Shown here one piece after another: positions 22,000 through 33,799 of a DNA stretch of 64,000 nt. The notes below the pieces were generated by a model. It did no database searches. It saw nothing but the letters and a program-made list of their open reading frames with translations, and was not told the origin of the DNA. Position numbers and translations under genes: made by a program. This stretch comes from Rhyzopertha dominica (lineage: Eukaryota; Arthropoda; Insecta; Coleoptera; Bostrichidae): NCBI GenBank assembly GCA_025024175.1, contig QCXZ01000075.1:1550001-1614000 (forward strand). The letters are read 5' to 3'. Position 1 is the stretch's first letter. Every line of letters starts with the position of its first letter.

Positions 22000-23290
22000 A
22001 CGATAAAAATTTACTCTTTTAACAACAAAAATTTTCAGTTGCTTCCGCAGTTGTTTCCGATGAGCCGGGGAAGTGTGGGCACATCAGGATAAGAGCGACG
22101 GAGGCCTGGGCAGCGGAGAAGTCCCACGATTTCTTAAGGAAAACCAAAAAAACTTCAAACTCAAATATCTCAGAAACGGTAAGTTGTAGAGCGAAACGGA
22201 CGAAATTTTGCCCCCCCTACGACGATACACCCCCTCTAAATATCCCTTCTCTTTCAACTTATAAGTGATATAGATGTCATTAGGGGAACTTTTTTTCGGA
22301 AAAAAAATTTTTTAACGATAAAAAATTTACGTTCTTTTAAACAACAAAAAATTTTCATTGCTTCCGCAGTTGTTTCCGATGAGCCGGGGATCGTGTGGGG
22401 GCCACATCAGGCATAAAGAGCGACCGGGAGGCCTTCGGGCAGCGGAGAAAGTCCAACGATTTCCTTTATACAGGAAAACCAAAAAAACTATTAAAACGCA
22501 AATATCTTCAGAACGTAAGTCAGGTATAGCGAAACGGACCGAAATTTTGCCCCCCCTACGACGGATACCCCCATCTAAATATCCCTTCTCTCTTCAACTT
22601 CATAAGTCATCTAGAAGTCATTCAGGGGAACTTTTTTTCGGGAAAAAAATTTTTAAACGATAAAAATTCTTACTTCTTTAACTACAAAAATTAATCATTT
22701 GCTTCCGCAGTTGTTTCCGATGAGCCGGGGAAGTGTGGGCACATCAGGATAAGAGCCACGGAGGCCTGGGCAGTCGGAGAAGTCCCACGATTTCTTAAGG
22801 AAAACCAAAAAAACTTCAAACGCAAATATCTCAGAAACGGTAAGTCGTAGGAGCGAAACGGACGAAATTTTGCCCCCCCTACGACGATACACCCCCTCTA
22901 AATATCCATTCTCTTTCAACTTATAGTATATAGAAGTCATTAGGGGAACTTTTTTTCGAAAAAAAAAAATTTTGTCAATAAAAATTTTACTTCTTTTAAC
23001 AACAAAAATTTTCATTTGCTTCCGCAGTTGTTTCCGATGAGCCGGGGAAGTGTGGGCACATCAGGATAAGAGCGACGGAGGCCTGGGGCAGCGGAGAAGT
23101 CCCACGATTTCTTAAGGAAAACCAAAAAACTTCAAAACGCAATATCTCAGAAACGGTAAGTCGTAGAGCGAAACGGACGAAATTTTGCCCCCCCTACGGA
23201 CGATACACCCCCTCTAATTATTCCTCTTCTTTCAACTTATAGTATATAGAAGTCATTAGGGGGAACTTTTTTTCAGGAAAAAAATTTTTA
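22000..23290 (+). repeat. 313 bp exon-like units, duplicate contig copy
   Basis: Four units matching 14287-15545. The second (about 22330-22690) is full of insertions in otherwise invariant motifs, while units three and four are nearly clean. This pattern points to sequencing error rather than divergence. Confidence 0.9.
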
Positions 23291-23544
23291 ACTATAATAA
23301 TTTTCCTTTTTTTAACAACAAAAATTCAATATTTTGACGTCAGTGACTTTATTACAGGGAGGAGCCATAGCCGAAGGAATGGACAGAGCCACTGCCTCCA
23401 TTTCCGGGAATACTCAGGAAACTACGGAGCTACAGCAACATAGAAAACAAACTGTAATACTTTGAATTATACATATTATTCAACAATAAACTATTTTTAT
23501 TTACACTGATTGTTGCTTATTCCGACTAATTTGTGAAAATTACT

Positions 23545-24490
23545 GATTTTAAAACGACAATTTTATAAAATCTGTAATAAAATTGTTACAGGTTTCTGTA
23601 ATATGTAGTTCGGAAAAATCTCAATAGATGGCGCCACTTGTCGGGTGCCCAAAATCCTAGAGGGCGCCACTTACCGGGGACCCGAAAAAGTACTAGTTCT
23701 TAAAATTTCATGATAAATTCGTACTTAAGTGACTTAAATTGTACTTAAGTACTACTTAAAAAGTACTTCCTGAAAATATGATTAGTACTTAAGTACAATT
23801 TAAGTCATGTTTAAGTACTTTTTAAGCCTACTTAAATTCGAAATCCATAAAATTCGATTTTAAGTGACTTAAAAAGTACTTAAAACATGACTTAAATTGT
23901 ACTTAAGTACTACTCATATTTTTCGGAAGTACTTTTTAAGCACTGCTTAAATACTTTTTAAGCAGTGCTTTAAAGTACACAAGCACTGCTTAAAAAGTAC
24001 GTAAGCACTGCTTAAAAGTACTTAAGTACAGCTTAAAAAGTACTTAAGCAGTGCTTAAAAAGTACTTCCGGAAAAATATAAGTAGTACTTAAGTACAATT
24101 TAAGTCATGTTTTAAGTACTTTTTAAGTCACTTAAAATCGAATTTTATGGATTTCGAATTTAAGTAGGCTTAAAAAGTACTTAAACATGACTTAAATTGT
24201 ACTTAAGTACTAATCATATTTTCAAGAAGTACTTTTTAAGTACTTTAAGTACTTTTTAAGTAGTACTTAAGTACAATTTAAGTCACTTAAGTACGAATTT
24301 ATCATGAAATTTTAAGAATTAGTACTTTTTCGGGTCCCGGTAAGTGGCGCCCTCTAGGATTTTGGGCACCCGACAAGTGGCGCCCTCTAGGATTTGGGCA
24401 CCCGACAAAGTGGCGCCATCTATTGGTTTGTCGCTGAACTACGTATTACAGAAATCTGTAACGACTTTATTACCGATTTTTGAAAAAATT
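23545..24490. mobile_element. Fold-back palindrome, duplicate contig copy
   Basis: Matches 15790-16760 almost base for base. Here the outermost right GGCGCC box is intact (GGCGCCATCTA), whereas the left contig has lost one base pair (GGCGCATCTA). Confidence 0.9.
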
Positions 24491-25375
24491 AACAATTTTT
24501 ACTGAAAATTATGATAAAATTATCAACTTTTACTAAAAATAAAAATAACTGGCATTCTAAAATGTTTATTTATAAAGAAAATGCAATTATAATAATTTAT
24601 ACAGATCATTTATTACAAAAATTAATAAAATGTACAATAAAATACTAAAACAAAGATAAAAAGACAATCTATATTGCAAATATACAGTTTGTAGTCTATT
24701 AACATGAAAAAAAAACAAAATACAAGTGAATGAATGAATCAAAAATATGCCTGCAATGATTGGTGCAACGTATACAACATATTACAAAAGAAGCAGTAAA
24801 ATTATCGAGCCGAACTGGCTGCAGTTTCCAANCCAACCCCTAATTACGANCGNTGGGATCTTAAAGGAAACGGGAGACCCCAACAATCCTGCCTCTGCAG
24901 CTAACAAAGCACCCTCAGTATGCAATTGCGCCAGGTCAACGAGGTCACGATCTGTAGGCATCCCGGTTTAACTAGGAACGTGGATAGGTGTGTTCGTTAA
25001 TGTCGGGGTTGATCGAACCTCACGGATCCTTCTCGATAACGTTACTGCTGTGAGTGAGTGAAAAATCTGTTGCAACGACCATTAAGACAAAAAATTTTAA
25101 TTGAAAACCACTAAAAGTTATAAATTTGTGTGAAATATGCTACGATAAAGTCCTACCTGAGTATGGTTTTTCAAAATTACCATCAGAAATCCTTTATAAA
25201 AATTAATAAAGTTAATATTTGTGTGATTACAATCAATTATGCATTGGAACTAAAAAAATCTGTCAGAAAAACAATGGAAATATCACAGCACCCTTCATGT
25301 GAGGGACTCTAGGCTTTATTAAAAAAACACCAATATAAAAAAGAACTGATGATGAAATGAAATCAGTATTGCACT

Positions 25376-27165
25376 GTTAGCAAGCTGAAAGGGGAAATAT
25401 TGTGTGCAGAACGACCCAAGAGCAAAGTTTGATTTTCAAAGCTTCAGTAGGACCTTATCCAAGGACATCCCTATCCCTCTCCCAATGGGGCGAACCCCTG
25501 ACGGAGACTCCAAAGTTCAGAAATGTCCCCCCGAAGGAGGCGTATCCCAAAAATTGTCGTGGCATGTCGAACTTCAGCTCCTACTTTTCTCACAATGCGT
25601 GTGGGGGTATTCTGTACACTTGAAGTGCAAAGAGAGCACACAAGTACTGACTACTATGAATGAATGACTGTGGAATTGGTTATTTAATGATTTGGTTAAA
25701 TTATTATAAAAAGCTACTTGTAAGATAAAAGAAAATTCATACAAATTAAAGAGGATTGTGCAATACAAAATTTTGAAGGGTGCTGCAAACCAAGTACTTA
25801 TTAGAAATTTTTTTTAGTTTATACATAACTGAAGAACAAATGTTTAAACACTTGAAAACCCCTACAATTATAAATTTGTGTGAAATATGCTACGATAAAG
25901 TCCTACCTGAATATGGTTTTTCAAAATTGCCACCAGAAATCCTTTATAAAAATAATAAAGTTAATATTCTTGTGATTACAATCAATTATGCATTGAAACA
26001 AAAAAAAATCTGTCAGAAAATCAACAGAAATATCACAGTAATCTTCATGTGGGGACATCTAGGCTTCATCAAAAAAAATTCCAAAACAAAAAAAGAACTG
26101 ATGATGAAATGAAATCAGTATTGCACTGTCAGCAAGCTGAAAAGAGAACTATTGTATGTAGAACGACCCCAAGAGTAAAGTTTGATTTTCAAAGCTTCAG
26201 TAGGACCTTATCCAAGGACATCCCTATCCCTCTCCCAATGGGGCGAACCCCTGACGGAGACTCCAAAGTTCAGAAATGTCCCCCCGAAGGAGGCGTATCC
26301 CAAAAATTGTCGTGGCGTGTCGAACTTCAGCTCCTACTTTTCTCACAATATGCTGGGGGGTATTCTGTATACTTGATGTGCAAAGAGAGCACAGTACTGA
26401 CTACTATGGATGACATGACAACTTATGAATGATTGTGGAATTGGTTATTTAATGATTTGGTCAAATTATTATTAAAAACTACTTGTAAGATAAGAGAGTA
26501 TTCATAAAAATTAAAGAAGATTGTGCAATACAAAGTTTTGAAGAGTACTGCAAACCAAGTACTTATTAGATTTTTTTTAGTTTATACATAACTGAAGAAC
26601 AAATGTTTAAACACTTGAAAACCCCTACAATTATAAATTTGTGTGAAATATGCTATAATAGAGTTCTACCAGAACATGGCTTTTCAAAATTACCATCAGA
26701 AATGCTTTATAAAAATTAATAAAGTTAATATTCGTGTGATTGCAATCAAATATGCATTGAAACTAAAAAAAAATCTGTCGGAAAAACAATGAAAATATCA
26801 CAGCACCCTTCATGCGAGGGACTCTAGTCTTTATTAAAAAAATACCAATATAAAAAAGAACTGATGATGAAATGAAATCAGTATTGCACTGTTAGCAAGC
26901 TGAAAGAGGAAATATTGTGTGCAGAACGACCCCAAGAGCAAAGTTTGATTTTCAAAGCTTCAGTAGGACCTTATCCAAGGACATCCCTATCCCTCTCCCA
27001 ATGGGGCGAACCCCTGACGGAGACTCCAAAGTTCAGAAATGTCCCCCCGAAGGAGGCGTATCCCAAAAATTGTCGTGGCATGTCGAACTTCAGCTCCTAC
27101 TTTTCTCACAATCCGCTCGGGGGTATTCTGTACACTTGAAGTGCAAAGAGAGCACACAAGTACTG
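25376..27165 (+). repeat. Three ~755 bp core units, duplicate contig copy
   Basis: Cores near 25376, 26125 and 26880 match 17632, 18381 and 19137 respectively, each with its own diagnostic bases (for example CCGCTCGG in the third). In the second, an open frame of 127 codons (26049-26432) reads through spacer and core, including KFDFQSFSRTLSKDIPIPLP. Confidence 0.88.
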
Positions 27166-27714
27166 AGTACTATGAATGAATGGCTGTGGAATTGGTTATT
27201 TAATGATTTGGTTAAAATATTTTAAAAGCTACTTGAAGATAAGAGAGTATTCGTAAAAATTAAAGAGGATTGTGCAATACAAAGTTTTGAAGGGTGCTGT
27301 GAACCAAGTACTTATTAGATTTTTTTTTAGTTTATGCATAACTGAAGAACAAATGTTTAAACACTTGGAAACCCCTACAATTATAAATTTGTCTTTAATA
27401 TGACACGAAAAAATATCACTTGAGTATTTCTGGTGGTATTTAAAAATTACAATGTCTATCAGAAACTGTTTGAAAAATGAATGAATTAAAATAACTCTAA
27501 CCAAAGAAATTATTAAAATTGTACTTAAGTACTAATAAAATTTTCAGGAAGTACTTTTTGTGTTTGTGTTTAATATGACACGAAAAATATCACTTGAGTA
27601 TTCCTGGTGGTATTTCAAAATTACAATGTCTATTAGACAATGCTTGAAAAATGATAGGATGAAAATAGCACTAACCTAAGAAATTATTAAAATTGTACCG
27701 TTCTTCTGTTCTAG

Positions 27715-27981
27715 ATCGTCCGGAAGACGTCCACTTCTCCGCCTGCTATAACCTGTGACGTGTGCCCTTCTCTGCTCCTCTATATCTCCAAAAACGGAGA
27801 CACACCCTTCGGATCCCTGTCCTCCTTCGGATGCGGCTCCTTCCTGTCGAAACAACCAAAGATGCTTATTAGGACAGAGAAATATTATTGTAATATTAAT
27901 ATTTTATATCAGATAATTGTTTTACAGACAAAAAAAATCTGTAAAAGATTAATAAATACTTTTACGAGCTACTATGTCTGA
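27715..27981 (+). other. Terminal-exon-like ORF segment, duplicate copy
   Basis: After ttctgttctag, 88 codons are open to TGA, including AITCDVCPSLLLYISKNGDT and SSFGCGSFLSKQPK. The left copy differs by small indels that cancel out. Confidence 0.3.
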
Positions 27982-29239
27982 GATCCGCAGTCCACAGTAT
28001 ACGTACTAACAAAATGCATGTGTTACCACCAAATTAATTCGATACTTGTCCGATTCGACACTACTCTTAGTAATTTTTTTTTAAGAAACATTATTTATAT
28101 TCTGTGCTAAATGTGACAGTTTATTTATCTAACACATAACCGAGGGTTGCATAATCTCAAAGTTCTGCTACTTGTACTTATTTTATACTTTAACCAAATA
28201 AATGCAAATACCTTGAACTGTTGTTTTATTTCAAGAACTTCCAAGATATTGTGACTCTAGTCATTCCATAGTACGTCTTTTGAGTGTACTGTATAAGATG
28301 TTTTGATATCTGATGAGAAAAACACAAAAATGATTCTTAATTATAAGTGTTCAAAGCAAGAAAGATTATTTCCTCCTATTTATTTTCAAAAATCAGTTCA
28401 ATTTGGCAATAACGTATTGTGACTATATTGAGCTACTGCTACTTAAGCTACACGGTAAATGCAAAAATGAAAACTTAAATGACCCTGATCGTACCACTTC
28501 AAAGGATAAGATTAATTTTTTTGATACTACTTATCAATTGGCAAACATACTTATTTCAAATGTATGTTTTTATTTAAAGTGTGAGCTAAAAATACGATGA
28601 TTTTAAAATCAAGATTAATGAAACTCACCTAAGTTCTCTCTGCATTGATGTTGCTACAGGAACTGGTCTTGATGATGGTGGTCTTCATCCATCCTCCAAC
28701 CAAAACAGGAACTGGTGTTGATGATGGCGGTCTTCATCCATCCTCCATCAGTAGGGTTGCGTACCACCTTCAAGATAAATTTAAGCATTTCAGTTCAGTT
28801 ACAACAAAAGAAGATCCAATCCAAGAGCATATAGTTATTAATCAATCTACTGAGACATTTAATGAAAAGGAAATTGTGTTTCTTAATAAAGGTTTGAAAT
28901 TTAATTTATCTTTAATCTACCAGTATCTAAAATCATAGCTGGTATTGAAAAGGCCATCATAAATTTTGGTGATTCCAACGATTTTATTAAAAACACAAGC
29001 ATAGTTCAAATATAGAATAATTTAAGAGAAAACTTTGGAATAAATAAAATCATCAAAATATTAAAATTTTCAAAAACAAGAATTGCTTTTATCAGAGATC
29101 CGACAAGGGAAAAAAATTGTGATACTGGATAAACCAGGCTGTTTCAAAAGGTTCCAAAACCTTTTAAATCAAATTTGCAACAGCTTTGCTCAGAATTTCA
29201 AACTGACGCTTCATTTCAAGGCAATGGGTATGTTATCAT

Positions 29240-29790
29240 TGATTCTGTAGCTAAAAAGTAATAGCGAGTGTTGGAACTGTGCATAATGTTATTCAGAATA
29301 AAGAATATTGCAACACTTTAGCAGAACTTGGCTATATCTCCTTAATTAATGAATATACGAGGGTAACAAACACAAGTAGCTTCTGTATCGATCACATATA
29401 TACATAAAAAGCAAAACACGGTTACAAGATCATATCCCTGTTCTAAAAAGTGACAACAGATAATTAAATCATACTGAACAAAACAATAATAAATACTAGA
29501 GTCACAACAAACGCCCAAACCAGCAAAAGTAGAGTTATACCAATTTTCAACGAAAAACGAGCATTAGACAAGATTAAGGTGCATAACATACGCAGCATTA
29601 TTAAACAAGAACCGATTGAAAAAGCAGCAGAAAGCTTTAAACAGAAACTTCAGCAAATAATTCATGATTCCACAACTAATATTACAACTTCAAGGAAAGA
29701 AACAAAAAGGAAAGACATAACGGACAGGAGAAGTACTCTTGCCACTGTTACAATAGAGCAATTATATTCTTCATCCCAATAACAGTGTAT
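29240..29790 (+). pseudogene. Non-LTR retrotransposon endonuclease remnant
   Basis: A decayed frame reads LGYISLINEYTRVTNTSSFC followed by IDHIYT. It resembles the conserved end of LINE endonuclease domains, where S-L-I-N-x-x-T-R-V-T precedes a serine-rich stretch and I-D-H-I. Several in-frame stops follow, then an open Lys-rich stretch to 29782. The reverse transcriptase part is not seen here. Confidence 0.6.
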
Positions 29791-29799
29791 ACTATTCTA

Positions 29800-30730
29800 A
29801 AATCATTACATGTGTATGTTAAATGCAGTGAATTTTGTACTAATTGGATATACCGAGTTTGAGTAATGAAAAACTACACAATCGATAACGGACAGGACAT
29901 TTAGTATGGAAACAGTAAAAATTGATAATTACTGTTTAAAATCCTTACTTTAGAAATTGATTTTTTGATGGTTAATAGGCGTTTGTTTATTGACACTTGA
30001 TGGCTACAGCCTACTAATGATATAGTAATACTTTTGCAGAATTGTTATCAATTTTTAATGAGGTTGAAGTAGGTGCAAAAAAAAATGGTAAAATCCAGGG
30101 CGTTTACCATCAAGTCATGCTTTTTATTACTGATCAATCATCATATATTAATTATGATAAGAGCTTTTATTGGGATATTTTTTACTTTGAAATTAAAGTG
30201 TCGGTAGACATTTCGTGGAATGGCTGATAATCGATAATTGTAGTGAAAAGACGAATTACTTAAGACATAGTCTAAAAATTTTGCGATTAAAATTGGTGTG
30301 ATAAGGTTTGAAGAGCTAAATTTCGTTAATAAACAGGCAAATTTATGTATAAACAGACAAATTAATTTTTTATTGTAATAAATTCATTCCGAACTAACTT
30401 AATTTGATTTGCAATTGGACTCAGTAAAATGCAATTGTATAGCAAAAATTGTGTTGAGTGGACATAATACATTTAAAGGGAAGTATTGCCACCCTTTTAA
30501 TGTTTTCCATGACCACAATTTGCAAAATTACATGGTTTGAGCTGCTATATTTGATGGTACGAAAACTGATGTGATTAGATTCTCAACAAAAAATTGAAAA
30601 CTGAGAATTAAAATTTTTGTGCATTTTAAAATAAATTTATGCGACTAAAATAAAGAGATGTTAAGTCCCCACAATACATTATTTTATGACGTGTGTAAAA
30701 ACACAATCTTTTATGTGTTCACATAATAAT
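29800..30730. other. AT-rich DNA, nothing recognised
   Basis: One short ORF (30042-30227) has no recognisable motif. No splice-bounded exon is evident. Confidence 0.35.
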
Positions 30731-30734
30731 AACT

Positions 30735-30850
30735 CACCTAAGTTGTCTCTACATCGATGCTGCTGGATGCTGGAGTTGATGATGATAACTTCTATCCATC
30801 CTGTCAGCTACAGGAACTGGACTTGATTCATCCTCCCTCTAGATGGTTAG
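30735..30850 (-). repeat. Diverged copy of the 49 bp pair with splice donor
   Basis: On the minus strand GAGACAACTTAG is followed by gtgagt, as at 20873 and 28625. The inner text keeps ACAGGAACTGG and CTTCTATCCATCCT but is shorter and has lost the exact tandem structure. Confidence 0.4.
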
Positions 30851-30929
30851 GTACCATTCTACCATCTAATAAAGTTGATGGCATGACATTCCCGAAATAC
30901 TGATAAGCTTTTGGCTTATAACTTGCAAT

Positions 30930-31510
30930 GACCATTGAGACAAAAAATTTTAATTGAAATTCCACCAAAAGTTATAAATTTGTGTGAAATATGCTATGAT
31001 GAAGTCCTACTTCAGTATGTTATTACAAAATTACCACCAGAAATCCTTTATAAAAATAAGTTTACTAATCCTTACAATTTCAATTATGTATTGAAACTAA
31101 AAAGAATCTGTCACAAAAACAACAGAAATATCACAGCACCCTTCAAGTGGGGACTCTAAGCTTCGTTAAAAAACTCCAATACAAAAATGAAATGGTGAAA
31201 TGAAATCAGTATTGCACTGTTAGCAAGCTGAAAGGGGAAATATTGTGTGCAGAACGACCCCAAGAGCAAAGTTTGATTTTCAAAGCTTCAGTAGGACCTT
31301 ATCCAAGGACATCCCTATCCCTCTCCCAATGGGGCGAACCCCTGACGGAGACTCCAAAGTTCAGAAATGTCCCCCCGAAGGAGGCGTATCCCAAAAATTG
31401 TCGTGGCGTGTCGAACTTCAGCTCCTACTTTTCTCACAATGCGCTCGGGGGTATTCTGTACACTTGAAGTGCAAAGAGAGCACATAAGTTCTGACTACTA
31501 TGAATGACAT
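30930..31510 (+). repeat. Diverged fourth spacer plus invariant core
   Basis: The spacer (30930-31196) is related to those of the 755 bp units but clearly diverged. From 31197 to about 31485 the core is essentially identical to the other copies, including gtgtgcag, KFDFQSFSRTLSKDIPIPLP in one frame and a variable GCGCTCGGGG segment. Downstream spacer is again diverged (to about 31850). Confidence 0.85.
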
Positions 31511-32298
31511 GACAACTTATCAATGTGGAATTGGATATTTAACCATTTGGTTAAATTATTACTAATAGCTAACTAAGATACGAGAAAATGTATAAAAATT
31601 AAATAGAAAAGTGCAATACAAAGTTTTGAAGGGCGCTGCAAACCAAGTACATAGAAATATTTTATAGTTTATACTAAACTGAAGAGCAAATGTTTAAACA
31701 CTTGAAAACCTCTAAATTATAAATTTGTGTTTAATATAAATTGAAAAAATCTTACTTTAGTATTTCTGGTGGTATTTCAAAATTACAATGTCTCTATTAA
31801 AAACTGTTCGAGAAGGCAAACTAACTAACCAATGAAATTATTAAAATTATGTCATTCTTCTGTTCTTGATCGCAGCAGGACGTAAGAAAATCTCTGCAAC
31901 AATAACAAAACAAAATCTTATTGGCCAGAACTAAAGTAAACATGGTAAATAGTTGAAAACATTGCCGCAAGTTAAAATTTTTGGCACAGAATATAAATAA
32001 TCTGGCTGTACATTTTAAATTCTCACAGCTTATACAAAAAACAAATACAAAGAGCTGTGTATAAATTTTATGGCAAAAAACCTGTACTTACAGTTAGTTT
32101 GTTGTACAGAGATATATATAATTGAAAAGAACATCTTGTCATGCTGTGGAAAAGCTTTCATAAAATATTTAAATATTATTGGTTTCATGTTCCAGCATAT
32201 TAATCAAATATACCATTTAATAAAAAGAAAGAAAGGTGGCGACATAGTTATCTACAAGAAATCAAACAATATTGAGAAGAAAATAGACAAATATTTTT

Positions 32299-32480
32299 TT
32301 TAGACGAGACTTGGTTTGATACACATGAAACAGTCCAAAAGGGATGGACTGACAGTTGTAGGAAATGTGCTTTAAATATTCCACCTTTTAAAGGTAAAAG
32401 AATNTAAATTTTGCACACTGGGAGTGAAAATTAATTTGTGTCTAACGCATTTTGCCTCAGCTGTTGAAAGCCATTTAAAA
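32299..32480 (+). pseudogene. DDE transposase fragment
   Basis: The frame begins LDETWFDTHETVQKGWTDSC and continues PPFKGKR, stop, ILHTGSEN. This resembles the LDETW...KGW...GKGxRxIxxHxGSExGFV block of an insect DDE transposase family. Stops and two Ns make it dead. No terminal repeats were located. Confidence 0.55.
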
Positions 32481-33355
32481 ATTTTTATCACAAACTGCGN
32501 TTGTTTTTTTTTATTAAAGGTTTCTTCCCGTCTTTTTTTGTGTCGTGTCTGATACTAACAAATAATTCCGCTTCTTTAGACGGATTTTCACATGTTGTTG
32601 TGTAATGCAATATTTTCTGTACCTACTCAATAAATGCCTACATTATTATTACGAATTTGATTATTTATAACATGCTATGCCAATGCACGTAGCATTTTTA
32701 TTAGCCTGAATCTTTCTGTTTAATAATGGGTCAATCTCCATCAGTTTCACCTTGTTATAATACAGTAAACGAAAAGTTATTTGAGTAAAAGTTAAAATAG
32801 AAACGGACCCAAGTACAAAAGCGATATGGCCACGTACATTTCCGTTTTTCCTACTAGTGCACGAATAAAGTAGGTCATTCTGTTTTCCACCTCAAAACAA
32901 GTAACAGCCGTTTGCCATTACATTTATTTAAGTATTGAAATAAGTTCTTAAAATTATTACTATTAATATTATTATATTAGATGCGTGTGCCGTTTCAATA
33001 CAAGAAATAAGCGTAGGGTTTTGTTCTCAATTTGCAATTACAAATTCTTTTCAGTAAGTATTTCAATTTATACGTGTGCGCCCTTTTGTAGTTCTAATCA
33101 TGATTTTCTCAACCTAAAGCTAATCTGACCGTAATCTATTAAATTCCGTCTTTATACAATAGCAAATGCAATGTAAGGTCTATTCTACTGCTAGAGAAAA
33201 GTAGACCTTAGATGTAATCCGCCCATAAACAATTACTTTTACTGTTGTTTGTGTTTGTGGTCACCCTGAATTACCACAATTTGTATTTAAAAGTAAAAAA
33301 ATGCCTGTTGACTGAAAAAATTATTAAATGCATCAGCTTCGATACTAACAATGAT

Positions 33356-33560
33356 ATTGCAAGGAGAATGAATGTTCATGGCTTCTTAAATGTGCTGAAA
33401 GAAGAGCTGCTAATAGAAGATCCAGCAGCATATAAAAATTTTCTACAAATGAGCAATGCTTCATATGAAAAATTGTTTAAACTTGTCCACAACAAATAGA
33501 GAAACAAGGTACACAATTCCGTGAAAGCATTCCTTCCCTTTCATTTACAAAAGCATGACA
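33356..33560 (+). pseudogene. Harbinger nuclease N-terminal fragment, second copy
   Basis: Same fragment as at 2051-2242, with several amino acid differences (EELL for EDLL, SYEKLFKL for SFEKSFEL) and a frameshift near 33497. The catalytic domain is missing. Confidence 0.7.
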
Positions 33561-33799
33561 ACACCTCATGTTCCCGGGGTTGTCAAAATTTACTCACACC
33601 AATATACATATTTTAAGGGGCCTAAAACTGCATTTCATGTTGATGTATTAATTAGCTGGTAGTAGGAAGTCAGCCCAAAATAACGGATAGCCTCCTATTC
33701 AAAAGTTTATTTCGCCGATATCAGTACAAAAGCTGCCTAATCTCACAAACCTGCATATTGCGTAGGTTCGAAAAGTAGGTAGTATGAACGTTTTTATAG

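Larger units (their letters stand above)
21268..28920 (+). repeat. Second copy of ~13555-21167, probably an unmerged contig end
   Basis: The order of parts is the same as on the left: 294 bp satellite (21268-21990), 313 bp units (about 22000-23290), terminal-exon-like segment (23357-23464), fold-back palindrome (about 23545-24490), ORF segment (24747), three core units (cores near 25376, 26125 and 26880), ORF segment (27715-27981) and 49 bp pair (28625-28750). The left copy stops at the Ns exactly where the right copy continues with CAGTATCTAAAATC. The first ~1.5 kb after the gap is rich in single-base indels, as expected of poorly polished contig ends. Confidence 0.93.
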
